From positions 108,184 to 172,183 of the forward strand of contig NZ_JAHUXA010000009.1 of the NCBI RefSeq assembly GCF_019218745.1: a DNA stretch of 64,000 bases, given 5' to 3'. Source of the stretch: Enterobacter sp. ENT03. GTDB taxonomy: Bacteria > Pseudomonadota > Gammaproteobacteria > Enterobacterales > Enterobacteriaceae. Position numbers and translations under genes: made by a program. Shown piece by piece: positions 19,827-29,900 of the stretch; the first letter of the stretch is position 1, and the number at the start of each line of letters is the position of its first letter. The notes under the pieces were generated by a model. That model did no database searches and was not told the DNA's origin. It saw only the letters and a list, made by a program, of their open reading frames with translations.

Positions 19827-21683
19827 CTACATTTTCTCCAGCAGCTTTTTCACATCTTCGCTGTATTTACTGTCTTTATTACGATCCGCCCACTTATTCA
19901 GGCGACGTTTCGCCTCACCCTGGAGATGGTCGCGCAGCACCTGGTCTATTTTCAGGTTGTACTGCAACGCATCCCATTTGCCGTAAACGCTGATTGGGAT
20001 TGGCGTTTTGCGCAGGAAGGTAATCAACTCGCTGTTGCCGCCATTCCAGCCGGAGAGCACACGCACGTTAAACTGGGTGTCGCTCTCTTCGTTGACCAGA
20101 TCCAGCGTGCCCTGCCCGTCGAGCGCTATCAGCGGTGAGCTGCCCTGTAAATCGCTCAGAGTGACGGTGCCGTGATCCAGTTCCAGATCGGTGCTCAGCG
20201 CATCCAGTCGGGTGGTGTTGTCGTAATCCTGCTCCACTTTCACGTCGCTACTGCGCGCTACGGCCTGCTGGATCAGCTGCTGGAAATTAAGCCCTTCCAT
20301 TTGCACGTTCGCCATTTCAAGGTGCGCGCTGCCCTGCCAGTCATGGCGAAACGCCATGGCATCAACCTGATTGCCGGTGAAGTCACTGTTCATCGAGATG
20401 GCCCCGGTCAGGGCAATGGGATAATCGAAGGCTTTCAGAATGGTGCCAATCTCGACGTTTTCGAGCGTCGGCTTAAAGGCGCTTTTCGGCGTTCTGCCGC
20501 GCACATCAAGGCGGCCCGGCAGAGAAAGCGTGCCGTTGCCCATTTTGCCCTGGAGCGTGGAGAGGGTTAACAGCCCTGCCTGGTTGGTCATTTCGCTGCT
20601 GACGTCGGTGAAATCCATCCCGCGCCAGCGGATCTGTCCGGCGGTCAGTGCCACCCTGGCAGTAAAGCCGCGCAGGCTGGTGTATTCCGGTTCGCTGCTG
20701 TCGCTGGCAATAACCGGACGCGGTAACAGCTTAGCCTGCGCCTGGCCTTTCTGCGCGGCATCGCTGCTGGCATCCGTCATCGTCTGGCCGCTCAGTAAAT
20801 TTTCCAGATTGAGCTTGTCAAAGTGCAGATCGAGCGCCCAGTCCGGGGTGTCATTCAGCACCACGCTACCCTGCCCGCTCAGCGTGCTGTCGTTAGCGGT
20901 AACGTTCAGATTGCTGAACGAGATGCGCTTTTGCGCTTCCTGCCACCTGGCGTTAAGCGTCGCCGTGCCGCTGATGCCCTGCGGGGCGACATCGCCGCCT
21001 TTAAGCTGCCAGTCGAACTGTTCAATAGCGGCGTCCAGGTTGTGGGGATAATCCGCGGCGTCGATATTTGCTTTCATCGCCAGCGTCAGATCGCGCTGGT
21101 TACGATTGATGCGCCCGGAAAAATCGACAACGGCGTGATACGAGGCATCCTGTTCCATGTTCAGACGGATGTCGCGCACCGTGACCTGTTCTTCATTTTC
21201 GTGCTGGAACACCAACACGCTGTCGGCAACCTGAAGACGGGAAATGGCGTAGGACCAGCCGCGATCGGCATCCACCTGCGGCATAGGATTGTCGTCCGGC
21301 GCAACCGGCGCATCGGGTTTGCGCGCGGCTTTGGTTTGCGGCGTTAACTGGATCACCGCGCCTTTCAGCATCACCTGCTTCACATGCAACTGATGCGAAA
21401 GCAGCGGCCAGAGTTCCACATCCAGCCGCATGTTCGCCGCCGACACCAGCGGCGTGGACGCGCCCGGCGCGGTTAACGACATGCGCCCGGAGAGAATGCT
21501 GAGCTGCGGCCAGACATGCCAGCGCAACGGCTCATCGAGCTGCAACTGATAACCGCTACGCGCCTCAACCTGCTGCACCATATAGGCACGAAAATCGTTC
21601 GGGTTGACCAGCAGTACCAACGCAGAGATGCCGGCAACAAGCACGACAAGCAAAATCATCAGCGTGGTTAACACTCTTCTCAT
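19827..21683 (-). CDS. asmA: AsmA, envelope biogenesis protein (AsmA/bridge-like family)
   Basis: AsmA is anchored in the inner membrane and spans the periplasm as a long beta-groove. The family is implicated in phospholipid and outer-membrane homeostasis, and in E. coli asmA alleles suppress porin assembly defects. The 618-residue protein has an N-terminal membrane anchor (residues 5-27) and a conserved start LVNPNDFRAYMVQQVEARSGY. The C-terminal AsmA domain reads DALSTDLELDHGTVTLSDLQGSSPL. The basic end (RRLNKWADRNKDSKYSEDVKKLLEKM) is shared with E. coli. It precedes dcd's stop by 25 bases on the same strand and is probably downstream in the same transcript. Confidence 0.95.
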   Translation of the reverse strand: MRRVLTTLMILLVVLVAGISALVLLVNPNDFRAYMVQQVEARSGYQLQLDEPLRWHVWPQLSILSGRMSLTAPGASTPLVSAANMRLDVELWPLLSHQLHVKQVMLKGAVIQLTPQTKAARKPDAPVAPDDNPMPQVDADRGWSYAISRLQVADSVLVFQHENEEQVTVRDIRLNMEQDASYHAVVDFSGRINRNQRDLTLAMKANIDAADYPHNLDAAIEQFDWQLKGGDVAPQGISGTATLNARWQEAQKRISFSNLNVTANDSTLSGQGSVVLNDTPDWALDLHFDKLNLENLLSGQTMTDASSDAAQKGQAQAKLLPRPVIASDSSEPEYTSLRGFTARVALTAGQIRWRGMDFTDVSSEMTNQAGLLTLSTLQGKMGNGTLSLPGRLDVRGRTPKSAFKPTLENVEIGTILKAFDYPIALTGAISMNSDFTGNQVDAMAFRHDWQGSAHLEMANVQMEGLNFQQLIQQAVARSSDVKVEQDYDNTTRLDALSTDLELDHGTVTLSDLQGSSPLIALDGQGTLDLVNEESDTQFNVRVLSGWNGGNSELITFLRKTPIPISVYGKWDALQYNLKIDQVLRDHLQGEAKRRLNKWADRNKDSKYSEDVKKLLEKM

Positions 21684-21708
21684 GGCATCCTCAGCGAGCG
21701 ATTAATAC

Positions 21709-22290
21709 TCAATCTTTATCAATACGACTGGCAACCGCGCCCTGCTGGTCACGGTATTTCGCGTCCTGCCGACGGTTATACGGACGGGCTGCCGGGCCGG
21801 AAAGCGGTTCAAAGCTCAGCGCACCAATCAGCATACCCGGACGCAGCGCCAGCGGCAGTTTGCCTGAATTATAGAACTCCAGCACGATGCAGCCTGACCA
21901 GCCCGGATCGATACGGTGCGCCGTGACGTGTACCATCAGCCCCAGACGCGCCAGTGACGAGCGGCCGTCCAGCCAGCCCACCAGATCGGCGGGTAAGGTC
22001 ACGGATTCATAGGTGACCGCCAGTGCCAGTTCGCCGGGATGCAGGAAAAAGGCATCCCCTTCCGGCAGGACAATTTCATCGCTCATTACGCGCTCAAGGG
22101 AGGCGGCGACTTCATCCTTCGGCCCACTCAGATCGATAAACGCCGCGGTGTGTCCGCGAAACGTGCGGAATTTATTCCCCAGACGGACATCGACGGTGGC
22201 GCCATTGATGCGTTCAACCGGTGGACGCGGGGTAATAGACAGACGGCCTTCATCCAGCCAGGCTTCAATATCTCGGTCACACAAACGCAT
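21709..22290 (-). CDS. dcd: Dcd, dCTP deaminase
   Basis: It deaminates dCTP to dUTP, which Dut turns into dUMP for thymidylate synthesis. The 193-residue trimeric enzyme is almost identical to E. coli Dcd. It shows [14 protein letters not shown], the active-site region [20 protein letters not shown] with RIDPGWSG, and the [17 protein letters not shown] tail. An ATG eight codons upstream is open, but the family start [15 protein letters not shown] at 22290 has an AGGAGAAAAC ribosome site. It lies downstream of udk on the same strand. Confidence 0.96.
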   Translation of the reverse strand: MRLCDRDIEAWLDEGRLSITPRPPVERINGATVDVRLGNKFRTFRGHTAAFIDLSGPKDEVAASLERVMSDEIVLPEGDAFFLHPGELALAVTYESVTLPADLVGWLDGRSSLARLGLMVHVTAHRIDPGWSGCIVLEFYNSGKLPLALRPGMLIGALSFEPLSGPAARPYNRRQDAKYRDQQGAVASRIDKD

Positions 22291-22394
22291 GCGTTTTCTC
22301 CTTAGATACAGCATCCCCCGGCAAGTGCTCTTGTCGGGGGTTAAGCATACTGCGTCGAACGGTACACAATTCGCGCAGATTATTCAAAAGCAGA

Positions 22395-23036
22395 CTATTC
22401 AAAGAACTGGCTAATTTTGGCTTTCAGAATGTCGATCGCAATTCGGTTCTTGCCACCGCGCGGCACGATGATGTCGGCATACTGCTTAGACGGCTCGATA
22501 AACTGCAGGAACATCGGACGTACCGTCTTCTGATACTGTGCCATCACCGAATCCATCGAGCGACCGCGTTCATTCACATCGCGCTTAATACGGCGCATCA
22601 GGCAGATGTCCAGCGGGGTATCAACGAAAATAGAGAAATTCAGCGAATCGCGCAGGCGGGCGTCGGTCAGCAACAGGATCCCTTCGAGGATAATCACTTT
22701 CTTGGGCTGAATATGAATGGTTTCCTGCGTGCGGGTATGTTCTACATAACTGTAGACCGGCAATTCAATGGGGCTGCCATTTTTTAAGGTTTGCAGGTGC
22801 TGGAACAGCAGGCTGTGATCCATCGCGCTCGGATGGTCGTAATTGGTCTTTACCCGTTCTTCCATGGACAGATGACTTTGATCTTTGTAATAGCTGTCTT
22901 CCGGGATGACGCCAATATGCTCATCGCCCACCTGATCGCGCAGTTCGCGATAGAGGGTACTGGCGATGAGACTTTTACCTGAAGCGGATGCACCGGCGAT
23001 GCCGATAATGACGCACTGATGAGACTTATCAGTCAT
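22395..23036 (-). CDS. udk: Udk, uridine/cytidine kinase
   Basis: This pyrimidine salvage kinase phosphorylates uridine and cytidine to UMP and CMP with GTP or ATP. The 213-residue protein has P-loop GASASGKS (residues 14-21), [11 protein letters not shown] and [10 protein letters not shown]. The conserved VILEGILLL Walker B region and [13 protein letters not shown] lid complete it. I chose the ATG at 23036, matching the family start MTDxSHQC, over the open extension to 23102. A perfect TATAAT hexamer lies about 66 bases upstream. Confidence 0.96.
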   Translation of the reverse strand: MTDKSHQCVIIGIAGASASGKSLIASTLYRELRDQVGDEHIGVIPEDSYYKDQSHLSMEERVKTNYDHPSAMDHSLLFQHLQTLKNGSPIELPVYSYVEHTRTQETIHIQPKKVIILEGILLLTDARLRDSLNFSIFVDTPLDICLMRRIKRDVNERGRSMDSVMAQYQKTVRPMFLQFIEPSKQYADIIVPRGGKNRIAIDILKAKISQFFE

Positions 23037-23101
23037 AAATTTTTGCGACCTGGTTAACCTGGATGTTAAGGAAGGACGACGCCGAAACGCCAAACGCGGC
23101 A

Positions 23102-23107
23102 ATTATA
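23102..23107 (-). promoter_or_regulatory. Candidate -10 box of the udk promoter
   Basis: The minus strand reads TATAAT exactly, about 66 bases before the udk start. The matching -35 is weak (TGGTAT at 17 bases). The region is also an imperfect palindrome (CGGCGAAAT...TTGCCG), so some regulator could sit here. Confidence 0.5.
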
Positions 23108-23380
23108 GGGATTTCGCCGTCGTGATACCAGTTGATTAGGTCACAGAGACAGACTCACGCTGTGAATGGATGGTATCGCCTTTACGCAAATTTAAATGCT
23201 CACTTTTGCGGCGACTCAGGGGGAAATGGCATCAGGTAAGTAATTAATAACACTGTGATGTCAAATTATGAGCGCCCAAGATAGGAATTGTAAATTGTTT
23301 GTACTAGCATAATCCAAATTTCAAATTCAACTCGCCCGGTGAATATTCCGGGCCGATCAGGGTCTGCGGATAACGTGGTA
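23108..23380. promoter_or_regulatory. Intergenic region upstream of dgcE
   Basis: This stretch separates divergent udk and dgcE and holds no credible gene. It is AT-rich from about 23180 to 23330. A hairpin GCCCGG / CCGGGC with an eight-base loop lies at 23334-23353, just ahead of the dgcE start and inside its likely mRNA leader. I could not place the dgcE promoter. Confidence 0.5.
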
Positions 23381-26300
23381 ATGAATAAACAATACCAGCG
23401 CGTTTTGGTGACAACACCGAATCCTTTACTGCGGTTACTCAGTTTAGGACTGGTCACTTTTATCTTTACCCTCTTCGCGCTGGAATTAACCCGCTTCGGC
23501 ACGCTTCTGGCCCCGCTGTGGTTTTCCACCTCGATCATGATGGTGGCTTTTTACCGCCACGCGGGCCGCATGTGGCCCGGCATCGCCGCGGCCTGTACGC
23601 TCGGCACGCTTGGCGCATCACTGGTATTTTTCCCTGCCGAAAAAGTCAGTTTCTGGTATGCCGGGGTAAACCTTATTGAAGCGCTGATCGGCGCGGTACT
23701 GCTGCGTAAAATGCTGCCGTGGTATAACCCGCTGCAAAACCTGAATGACTGGATCCGTCTGACCATCGGCAGCGCCGTCATTCCTCCGCTCATCGGCGGC
23801 CTGTTGGTCATTTTTCTGGTCGACAACGAAAACCCCCTGCGCGCGTTTATGCTGTGGACGTTGTCGGAATCCATTGGCGCAATGGCGCTGATCCCGCTGG
23901 GGCTGCTGTTTAAAAGTCACTATCTGCTGCGTCATCGCAAACCCCAGCTGCTGCTCGAAACGCTGGTGACGCTGGTGATCACCCTGGCATTGAGCTGGTT
24001 GTCGATAAAATTTCTGCCGTGGCCGTTTACCGCCGTGATTGTGCTGCTGATGTGGAGCGCGGTGCGCCTGCCACGGCTGGAAGCCTTTCTGATCTTCCTC
24101 ACTACCGTGATGATGGTGTCACTGATGGTGGCGGCCGATCCCTCGGCCCTGACGCCACAAAACTCCTCTGTCATGCTCAACGTGCCCTGGCTGCCGTTTA
24201 TCATGATGCTGCTGCCCGCCTACGTGATGACCATGGTGATGTACGCCTTTCGTACTGAACGCAAACACATTACCGAGAGCGAAGCGCGGTTTCGCAACGC
24301 CATGGAGTATTCCGCCATCGGCATGGCGCTGGTCGGCACCGAAGGCGAGTGGTTACAGGCGAATAAAGCGCTGTGTAAATTTCTCGGCTATACCCAGGAG
24401 GAGCTGCGGTCGCTTACCTTTCAGCAAGTGACCTGGCCTGAAGATCTCAACAGCGACCTTGAACAGCTGGAACGCCTGGTGCGCGGCGAGATCAACAGCT
24501 ATTCGATGGAGAAGCGTTACTACACGCGCAATGGCGATGTGGTCTGGGCGCTGCTGGCGGTATCGCTGGTGCGTCATGGTGACGGCACGCCGCTCTATTT
24601 CATCTCGCAAATCGAAGACATCAACGATCTTAAGCAAACGGAATGGGTCAATAAGCGCCTGATGGAGCGCATCACGCTCGCCAATGAAGCGGGCGGCATC
24701 GGCATCTGGGAGTGGGAGCTGGCGACGGACATCATCAGCTGGGATAAACGGATGTTTGAGCTTTACGAGATCCCGCCACACGTCAAGCCCACCTGGCAGC
24801 TGTGGTATGACTGCGTGGTGCCGGAAGATCGCGCCATGACCGAGCAGGTGGTGCGCGATTCGCTGGTGTCGCGGCTGCCGTTTAAGCTGGAATTCCGTGT
24901 GCATGTGAAAGACGGCGTGCGCCATATTCGTACCCTGGCCAACCGGGTGCTGAATAAAAATGGCGAAGTGGAACGCCTGCTCGGCATCAATATGGACATG
25001 ACCGAGGTGAAACAGCTGAACGAAGCGCTGTTCCAGGAAAAAGAGCGGCTGCACATTACGCTGGACTCCATCGGTGAAGCGGTGCTCTGTACCGACGTCA
25101 ACATGAACATCACCTTTATGAACCCGGTGGCGGAGAAAATGAGCGGCTGGCCGCAGGAGCAGGCAATGGGCCAGGCGCTGCTGAACGTGCTGCGCATTAC
25201 CTTTGGCGATAACGGCCCGCTGATGGAAAACATTCACAGCGGCGATATGTCCCGTTCCGCCATCGAGCAGGATGTGGTGCTGCACTGCCGCAGTGGCGGC
25301 ACCTACGATATTCACTACAGCGTAACGCCACTCAGCACGCTGGACGGGCAAAATATCGGCTTTGTGCTGGTGATCCAGGACGTGACCGAATCGCGCAAAA
25401 TGCTGCGCCAGCTCAGCTACAGCGCGTCCCACGATGCCCTTACCCATCTGGCCAACCGCGTCAGTTTTGAAAACCATCTCAAACGCCTGTTACAGGGCGT
25501 GCAGGAAACCCACCAGCGTCACGCGCTGGTCTATATCGATCTCGATCGCTTTAAGGCGGTGAACGACTCCGCCGGCCATGCCGCGGGGGATGCGCTGCTG
25601 CGGGAAATCTCCTCGCTGATGCTCAGTATGCTGCGCACCACCGATATTCTGGCGCGTCTGGGCGGCGATGAATTTGGTCTGCTGCTGCCGGACTGCAACA
25701 TCGAAAGCGCGCGCTATATCTCCGGGCGCTTGATCCACGCCATCAACGATTACCAGTTTATGTGGGAAGGCCGTTTACACCGCATTGGTGCCAGCGCCGG
25801 GATCACGCTTATCGACGAAACCAACTATCTGGCCTCTGAAGTGATGTCACAGGCGGATATTGCCTGTTATGCCTCGAAAAACGGCGGGCGCGGCATGGTC
25901 ACGGTGTATGAGCCTGAACAGGATGACATGCATCAGATCCGCTTGCAGATGTCGGCGGAGGAGCAGGCGCGGATGATCAACGACAACCCGCTGCTGCTGA
26001 TTGCCCGCGGCGTCGCCTCGCCCCGCGTGCCGGAATCCTGCAACTTCTGGTTGCTGTCGCTGCGCCTGTGGACCAGCAATGGCGATGTCATGGAAGAGCA
26101 TGCATTTCGCGCGTCCCTGAGCGATCACAAACTGATCCGCGCCCTTGACCGTCGCGTGTTCCAGGAGTTTTTCCGCAACAGCGCCGCCGCCGTCACCCGC
26201 AAAGGGTTAAGCGTCGCGCTGCCCCTTTCCACCACCGGCCTTGCCAGCAAAACCCTGGTGAAAGAGCTGCTGGAAAGCCTGCACCAGAGCGAGATGCCTG

Positions 26301-26710
26301 CGCGCCTGCTGCATCTGGTCATTGAGGCCGATGCGCTGATGCGCGACGACGCCAGCATTGCTGACGGGCTGCATAAACTGCGCGAAGCAGGCTGTCAGGT
26401 GATCTTAAGCCACGTCGGGCGCGACCTGGAACTCTTCAACCACCTCACGCCTTACGTCGCCGATTATATTCTGCTCGATCAGGATCTGGTGAGTAACGTC
26501 CACGGCAACCTGATGGACGAAATGATGGTCACGATTGTGCAGGGCCACGCTCAGCGGCTGGGGATGAAAAGCATCGCCGGGCCGACCCACCAGCCGATAG
26601 TGATGGACACGCTTTCCGGCATCGGCATCGACTATATCTATGGCGATACCATTTCCCCGCCACAGCCGCTGGATCTGATGCTAAACACCAGCTATTTCGC
26701 CATCAACTGA
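23381..26710 (+). CDS. dgcE: DgcE (YegE), membrane PAS-GGDEF diguanylate cyclase with degenerate EAL-like tail
   Basis: DgcE makes cyclic di-GMP and in E. coli acts at the top of the cascade that turns on curli and cellulose. The 1109-residue protein begins with a MASE1-type membrane domain of about eight helices (residues 15-295). Three PAS/PAC segments follow (near 300-420, 425-550 and 555-680). The GGDEF domain spans about 690-850 and has intact substrate and metal motifs (HDALTHLANR, DLDRFKAVNDSAGH, RLGGDEFGLLLPD). The final third resembles an EAL domain but lacks a clear EAL-type catalytic set, as in E. coli. I took the ATG at 23381 (MNKQYQR) over one 14 codons upstream. Its last 30 bases overlap the end of alkA on the other strand. 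Confidence 0.94.
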   Translation: MNKQYQRVLVTTPNPLLRLLSLGLVTFIFTLFALELTRFGTLLAPLWFSTSIMMVAFYRHAGRMWPGIAAACTLGTLGASLVFFPAEKVSFWYAGVNLIEALIGAVLLRKMLPWYNPLQNLNDWIRLTIGSAVIPPLIGGLLVIFLVDNENPLRAFMLWTLSESIGAMALIPLGLLFKSHYLLRHRKPQLLLETLVTLVITLALSWLSIKFLPWPFTAVIVLLMWSAVRLPRLEAFLIFLTTVMMVSLMVAADPSALTPQNSSVMLNVPWLPFIMMLLPAYVMTMVMYAFRTERKHITESEARFRNAMEYSAIGMALVGTEGEWLQANKALCKFLGYTQEELRSLTFQQVTWPEDLNSDLEQLERLVRGEINSYSMEKRYYTRNGDVVWALLAVSLVRHGDGTPLYFISQIEDINDLKQTEWVNKRLMERITLANEAGGIGIWEWELATDIISWDKRMFELYEIPPHVKPTWQLWYDCVVPEDRAMTEQVVRDSLVSRLPFKLEFRVHVKDGVRHIRTLANRVLNKNGEVERLLGINMDMTEVKQLNEALFQEKERLHITLDSIGEAVLCTDVNMNITFMNPVAEKMSGWPQEQAMGQALLNVLRITFGDNGPLMENIHSGDMSRSAIEQDVVLHCRSGGTYDIHYSVTPLSTLDGQNIGFVLVIQDVTESRKMLRQLSYSASHDALTHLANRVSFENHLKRLLQGVQETHQRHALVYIDLDRFKAVNDSAGHAAGDALLREISSLMLSMLRTTDILARLGGDEFGLLLPDCNIESARYISGRLIHAINDYQFMWEGRLHRIGASAGITLIDETNYLASEVMSQADIACYASKNGGRGMVTVYEPEQDDMHQIRLQMSAEEQARMINDNPLLLIARGVASPRVPESCNFWLLSLRLWTSNGDVMEEHAFRASLSDHKLIRALDRRVFQEFFRNSAAAVTRKGLSVALPLSTTGLASKTLVKELLESLHQSEMPARLLHLVIEADALMRDDASIADGLHKLREAGCQVILSHVGRDLELFNHLTPYVADYILLDQDLVSNVHGNLMDEMMVTIVQGHAQRLGMKSIAGPTHQPIVMDTLSGIGIDYIYGDTISPPQPLDLMLNTSYFAIN

Positions 26711-27547
26711 CGGTTGCCAGCCGTCGGTATACCAGATGTGCAGCAGCGCGTAAGAGCGCCACGGCTGCCAGCGGGCGGCGTACTGACGGATCTGTGCGGG
26801 CGTCATGCCGCTAAAGCGCTGCTTGATCAGATAATCATCCGCCAGAAACACATCTTTCGCCTGCCAGCCGCGCAGCGCCAGATAGTTCGCCGTCCAGCGC
26901 CCGATCCCCGGAAAAGTCTGCAAATCCTTTACGCCCTGCGCCACATCCGCCGGGGCAGTGAGTGGAAAACGCCCGTCGAGCGTCGCCCTGGCAAACTGCA
27001 CGATGGCTTCCCCGCGCTTAATTGGCATACCCAGCGTTTTTAACTCTGCCGGGTCAGCCTCCGCCAGCGCCTCCGGGCGCGGAAAACAGACAAAGTCCGG
27101 TTCGCCCTCCAGCGGCTCACCGTAGCGCGTTGCCACATAACCGGTGAGTTTGGCTGCCATCGCCACGCTCACCAGCTGGCCTAAAATCGCGCGGATCCCC
27201 TGCTCGAAAGCATCCACTGAACCCGGCAGTCGCAGCCCCGGACGGGCGGCGCCCAGATCGCCCAGTGCGCCATTGATAATGTGCGGATCGCAGGCGAGAT
27301 CGAACAGCCGCCCGATGCGCGCCAGACACTCATCCGCCACCGGCAGCAGGCCATCGCTCAGCGTCACGCGCAGGGTATGGCTCTTCTCATCCGGTTCAAC
27401 TGCGATCAGCCCCCGGTGTTCGCCAAGGGCCAGGCTGCGCACGTAGCGTCCCTCGCTCACCACTTCCACCCCGCTCACAGCACGGGCACGCAGAAAACCC
27501 AGCATCCACGCCCAGTCATAGGGCGGCTGCCAGTGAAGTGTATACAT
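26681..27547 (-). CDS. alkA: AlkA, DNA-3-methyladenine glycosylase II
   Basis: AlkA removes alkylated bases from DNA as part of the adaptive response. The 288-residue protein has the N-terminal AlkA fold (MYTLHWQPPYDWAWMLGFL), the helix-hairpin-helix LQTFPGIGRWTANYLALRG and the catalytic aspartate in VFLADDYLIKQRF (the equivalent of Asp238). The family start MYTLxWQPPYDW at 27547 was preferred to one ten codons upstream. It has a few more C-terminal residues than E. coli AlkA, and that tail lies antisense to the dgcE stop. The upstream gap to yegD may carry an Ada site. Confidence 0.95.
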   Translation of the reverse strand: MYTLHWQPPYDWAWMLGFLRARAVSGVEVVSEGRYVRSLALGEHRGLIAVEPDEKSHTLRVTLSDGLLPVADECLARIGRLFDLACDPHIINGALGDLGAARPGLRLPGSVDAFEQGIRAILGQLVSVAMAAKLTGYVATRYGEPLEGEPDFVCFPRPEALAEADPAELKTLGMPIKRGEAIVQFARATLDGRFPLTAPADVAQGVKDLQTFPGIGRWTANYLALRGWQAKDVFLADDYLIKQRFSGMTPAQIRQYAARWQPWRSYALLHIWYTDGWQPSVDGEIAGV

Positions 27548-27600
27548 AGCCTCTCCTGATGGAATTAACTTTCTCATAACAGACTACCTGCACCGGGCAC

Positions 27601-27620
27601 TTTTTGCTTTGCTTTCAAAT
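27601..27620 (-). promoter_or_regulatory. Possible Ada box upstream of alkA
   Basis: On the minus strand the sequence ATTTGAAAGCAAAGCAAAAA, about 55-75 bases before the alkA start, contains the AAAGCAAA element recognised by methylated Ada at alkA in E. coli. It is short and low-complexity, so the match may be accidental. Confidence 0.35.
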
Positions 27621-27670
27621 CCCATTCCGCTAAAGTCGCCCCCCTTCTGCACCGGCCCGGGGAATTCAAC

Positions 27671-29035
27671 ATGTTTATTGGTTTTGACTATGGCACCGCC
27701 AACTGCTCTGTGGCAGTGATGCGTGACGGCTCACCGCAGCTGTTAAAAATGGAAAACAATAGCGCGCTGCTGCCCTCAATGCTGTGCGCCCCGACGCGCG
27801 AAGCGGTCAGCGAATGGCTGCACCGTCACCACGCTGTTCCGGCGACAGAGGGAGAAACCCAGGCGCTGCTGCGCCGGGCGATGAATTACAACCGCGATGA
27901 AGACATCGAGGTGCTGCCGGGCAGCGTCCAGTTCGGCCTCAGTTCCCTGCATCAGTACGTGCAGGATCCGGAAGAGGTGTACTTTGTTAAATCGCCGAAA
28001 TCCTTCCTCGGAGCCAGTGGCCTGAAGCCGCAGCAGATCGCGCTGTTTGAAGATCTGGTGTGCGCCATGATGCTGCATATCCGTTTACAGGCGCAGACAC
28101 AGCTGCCGGAGCCGATCGACCAGGCGGTGATTGGCCGTCCGATCAACTTCCAGGGCCTCGGCGGCGATGAGGCTAACGCCCAGGCGCAGGGGATCCTTGC
28201 GCGCGCGGCAAAACGCGCCGGGTTCCGCGACGTGGTGTTTCAGTATGAGCCGGTGGCGGCGGGGCTGGATTTTGAAGCGACGCTCAGTGAAGAAAAACGG
28301 GTGCTGGTGGTGGACATCGGCGGCGGAACGACCGACTGTTCACTGCTGCTGATGGGGCCGCAGTGGCATCACCGCAGCGACCGCGACTCCAGCCTGCTCG
28401 GGCACAGCGGCTGCCGCGTCGGCGGTAACGATCTGGACATCGCGCTGGCGTTTAAAAACCTGATGCCGTTGCTCGGCATGGGGGGGCAGACCGAAAAAGG
28501 TATCGCCCTGCCGATCCTGCCGTGGTGGAACGCCGTGGCGATCAACGATGTTCCGGCACAAAGCGATTTCTACAGCACCGCCAACGGTCGCCTGTTAAAC
28601 GATCTGGTGCGCGATGCCCGCGACGGCGATAAAGTGGCGCTGCTGAGCAAAGTCTGGCGTCAGCGCCTGAGCTACCGTCTGGTGCGCAGCGCCGAAGAGA
28701 GCAAAATCGCCCTCTCAGACGCCAATGACGTCACCGCCCGTCTGCCGTTTATCAGCGAGGATCTGGCGACCGCCATCACCCGCGACGGCCTGGAAGCGGC
28801 GCTCAGCCAGCCGCTGACGCGCATTCTGGAACAGGTGCAGCTGGCGCTGGATAACAGCAATGAAACGCCGGACGTGATTTACCTCACCGGCGGCAGCGCT
28901 CGTTCACCGCTGATCAAGCGCGCGCTGGCAGAAAAGTTGCCGGGCATTCCCATCGCCGGTGGCGATGATTTCGGCTCGGTGACCGCAGGGCTTGCGCGCT
29001 GGGCACAGGTACAGTTCGGTACGACGGGGAAATAA
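27671..29035 (+). CDS. yegD: YegD, Hsp70/actin-like ATPase-fold protein
   Basis: The 454-residue protein has the actin-like ATPase fold of Hsp70 but no substrate-binding domain. Visible motifs are phosphate loop 1 [15 protein letters not shown] (residues 2-16), phosphate loop 2 [15 protein letters not shown] and the adenosine motif [18 protein letters not shown]. Its function is unknown; it is annotated as a putative chaperone in E. coli. The start has a GGGGAATTCAAC site in front. The beta-lactamase gene begins one base after its stop, so the two are probably transcribed together. Confidence 0.93.
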   Translation: MFIGFDYGTANCSVAVMRDGSPQLLKMENNSALLPSMLCAPTREAVSEWLHRHHAVPATEGETQALLRRAMNYNRDEDIEVLPGSVQFGLSSLHQYVQDPEEVYFVKSPKSFLGASGLKPQQIALFEDLVCAMMLHIRLQAQTQLPEPIDQAVIGRPINFQGLGGDEANAQAQGILARAAKRAGFRDVVFQYEPVAAGLDFEATLSEEKRVLVVDIGGGTTDCSLLLMGPQWHHRSDRDSSLLGHSGCRVGGNDLDIALAFKNLMPLLGMGGQTEKGIALPILPWWNAVAINDVPAQSDFYSTANGRLLNDLVRDARDGDKVALLSKVWRQRLSYRLVRSAEESKIALSDANDVTARLPFISEDLATAITRDGLEAALSQPLTRILEQVQLALDNSNETPDVIYLTGGSARSPLIKRALAEKLPGIPIAGGDDFGSVTAGLARWAQVQFGTTGK

Positions 29036-29036
29036 C

Positions 29037-29894
29037 ATGATGAAATGCGTTGGTCTGATCGTCATGCCGCTGTTAGCGGCCCTTGCGCTGGCGGGATCCG
29101 CCCGCGCCGACACGCTTTCTGCCGTCAAACAGGCGGAAACTACGCTGGCGGCACGCGCAGGCTACACGGAGCTGGATCTGGCTTCCGGTAACGTGTTGGG
29201 CAGCTACCGCGGGAATGAACGTTTTCCGATGATGAGCACCTTTAAAGTGCTGCTGTGTGGCGCGGTGCTGGCGCGCGTTGATGCCGGACAGGAACAGCTG
29301 GATCGCCGCCTTCACTGGCAGAAAGCCGATCTCATTACGTACTCGCCGGTGACCGAAAAGCATCTGGCAGACGGCATGACGGTGGCGGAACTGTGTGACG
29401 CGGCGATTACCCTGAGCGATAACACCGCGGCCAATTTACTGCTCTCCACGCTGGGCGGCCCGCAAAAGCTGACGGCGTTTCTGCGCAAAACCGGCGATGC
29501 GGTGACACGTCTGGATCGCGTGGAGCCGGCGCTGAACGAAGCCCTGCCGGGGGATGTGCGTGACACCACCACTCCTGAGGCGATGGCGAAAACCCTGCGC
29601 CAGCTGTTAACCGGCAACACGCTGACCGCGGCCTCGCGGCAGCAGTTAGTGCGCTGGATGGAAGAGGATAAAGTCGCCGGGCCGCTGGTGCGCTCGGTCC
29701 TGCCGGCGGGCTGGTATATAGCCGACAAAACCGGGGCCGGTGAACGCGGATCGCGCGGTATTGTTGCAGCGCTGGGGCCAGACGGCACGCCGTCGCGCAT
29801 CCTGGTGATTTACGTCACAGGCAGCAACACCACCCTGGATGAACGCAACAAACAGATCGCGGCCATTGGCGAGGCGGTGATTAAGCAGTGGTAA
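29037..29894 (+). CDS. Class A beta-lactamase, SHV/TEM/HER-like
   Basis: This 285-residue exported enzyme hydrolyses beta-lactams through an acyl-serine intermediate in the periplasm. A signal peptide ends near residue 24 (ARA-D). All class A motifs are present: Ser67-TF-Lys70 (Ambler S70/K73), Ser127-Asp-Asn129 (SDN), Glu163 in EPALN (E166), and Lys231-Thr-Gly (KTG). Cys74 and Cys120 form the expected 77-123 disulfide pair. Ambler 164 is Arg, 165 is Val, 238 is Gly and 240 is Glu, so it lacks the usual extended-spectrum changes. It follows yegD by one base, with a GGGGA site ahead of ATG-ATG, and has no regulator or mobile element nearby, so it looks like a resident chromosomal gene. It most resembles the SHV/LEN and HER groups; I do not assign an allele. 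Confidence 0.95.
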   Translation: MMKCVGLIVMPLLAALALAGSARADTLSAVKQAETTLAARAGYTELDLASGNVLGSYRGNERFPMMSTFKVLLCGAVLARVDAGQEQLDRRLHWQKADLITYSPVTEKHLADGMTVAELCDAAITLSDNTAANLLLSTLGGPQKLTAFLRKTGDAVTRLDRVEPALNEALPGDVRDTTTPEAMAKTLRQLLTGNTLTAASRQQLVRWMEEDKVAGPLVRSVLPAGWYIADKTGAGERGSRGIVAALGPDGTPSRILVIYVTGSNTTLDERNKQIAAIGEAVIKQW

Positions 29895-29900
29895 TATGCC

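Noticed and set aside
23981..24300. A frameshift or split in dgcE suggested by small overlapping frames
   Set aside because: The main frame is continuous from 23381 to 26710 and every domain is in order.
24353..25477. A 374-codon minus-strand open frame within dgcE
   Set aside because: Antisense to the PAS region of dgcE; no motif and no plausible start signal.
29037..29894. A recently acquired, extended-spectrum resistance gene
   Set aside because: No IS, integron or plasmid sequence is adjacent, base composition matches the neighbours, and Gly238/Glu240/Arg164 equivalents are of the narrow-spectrum type.
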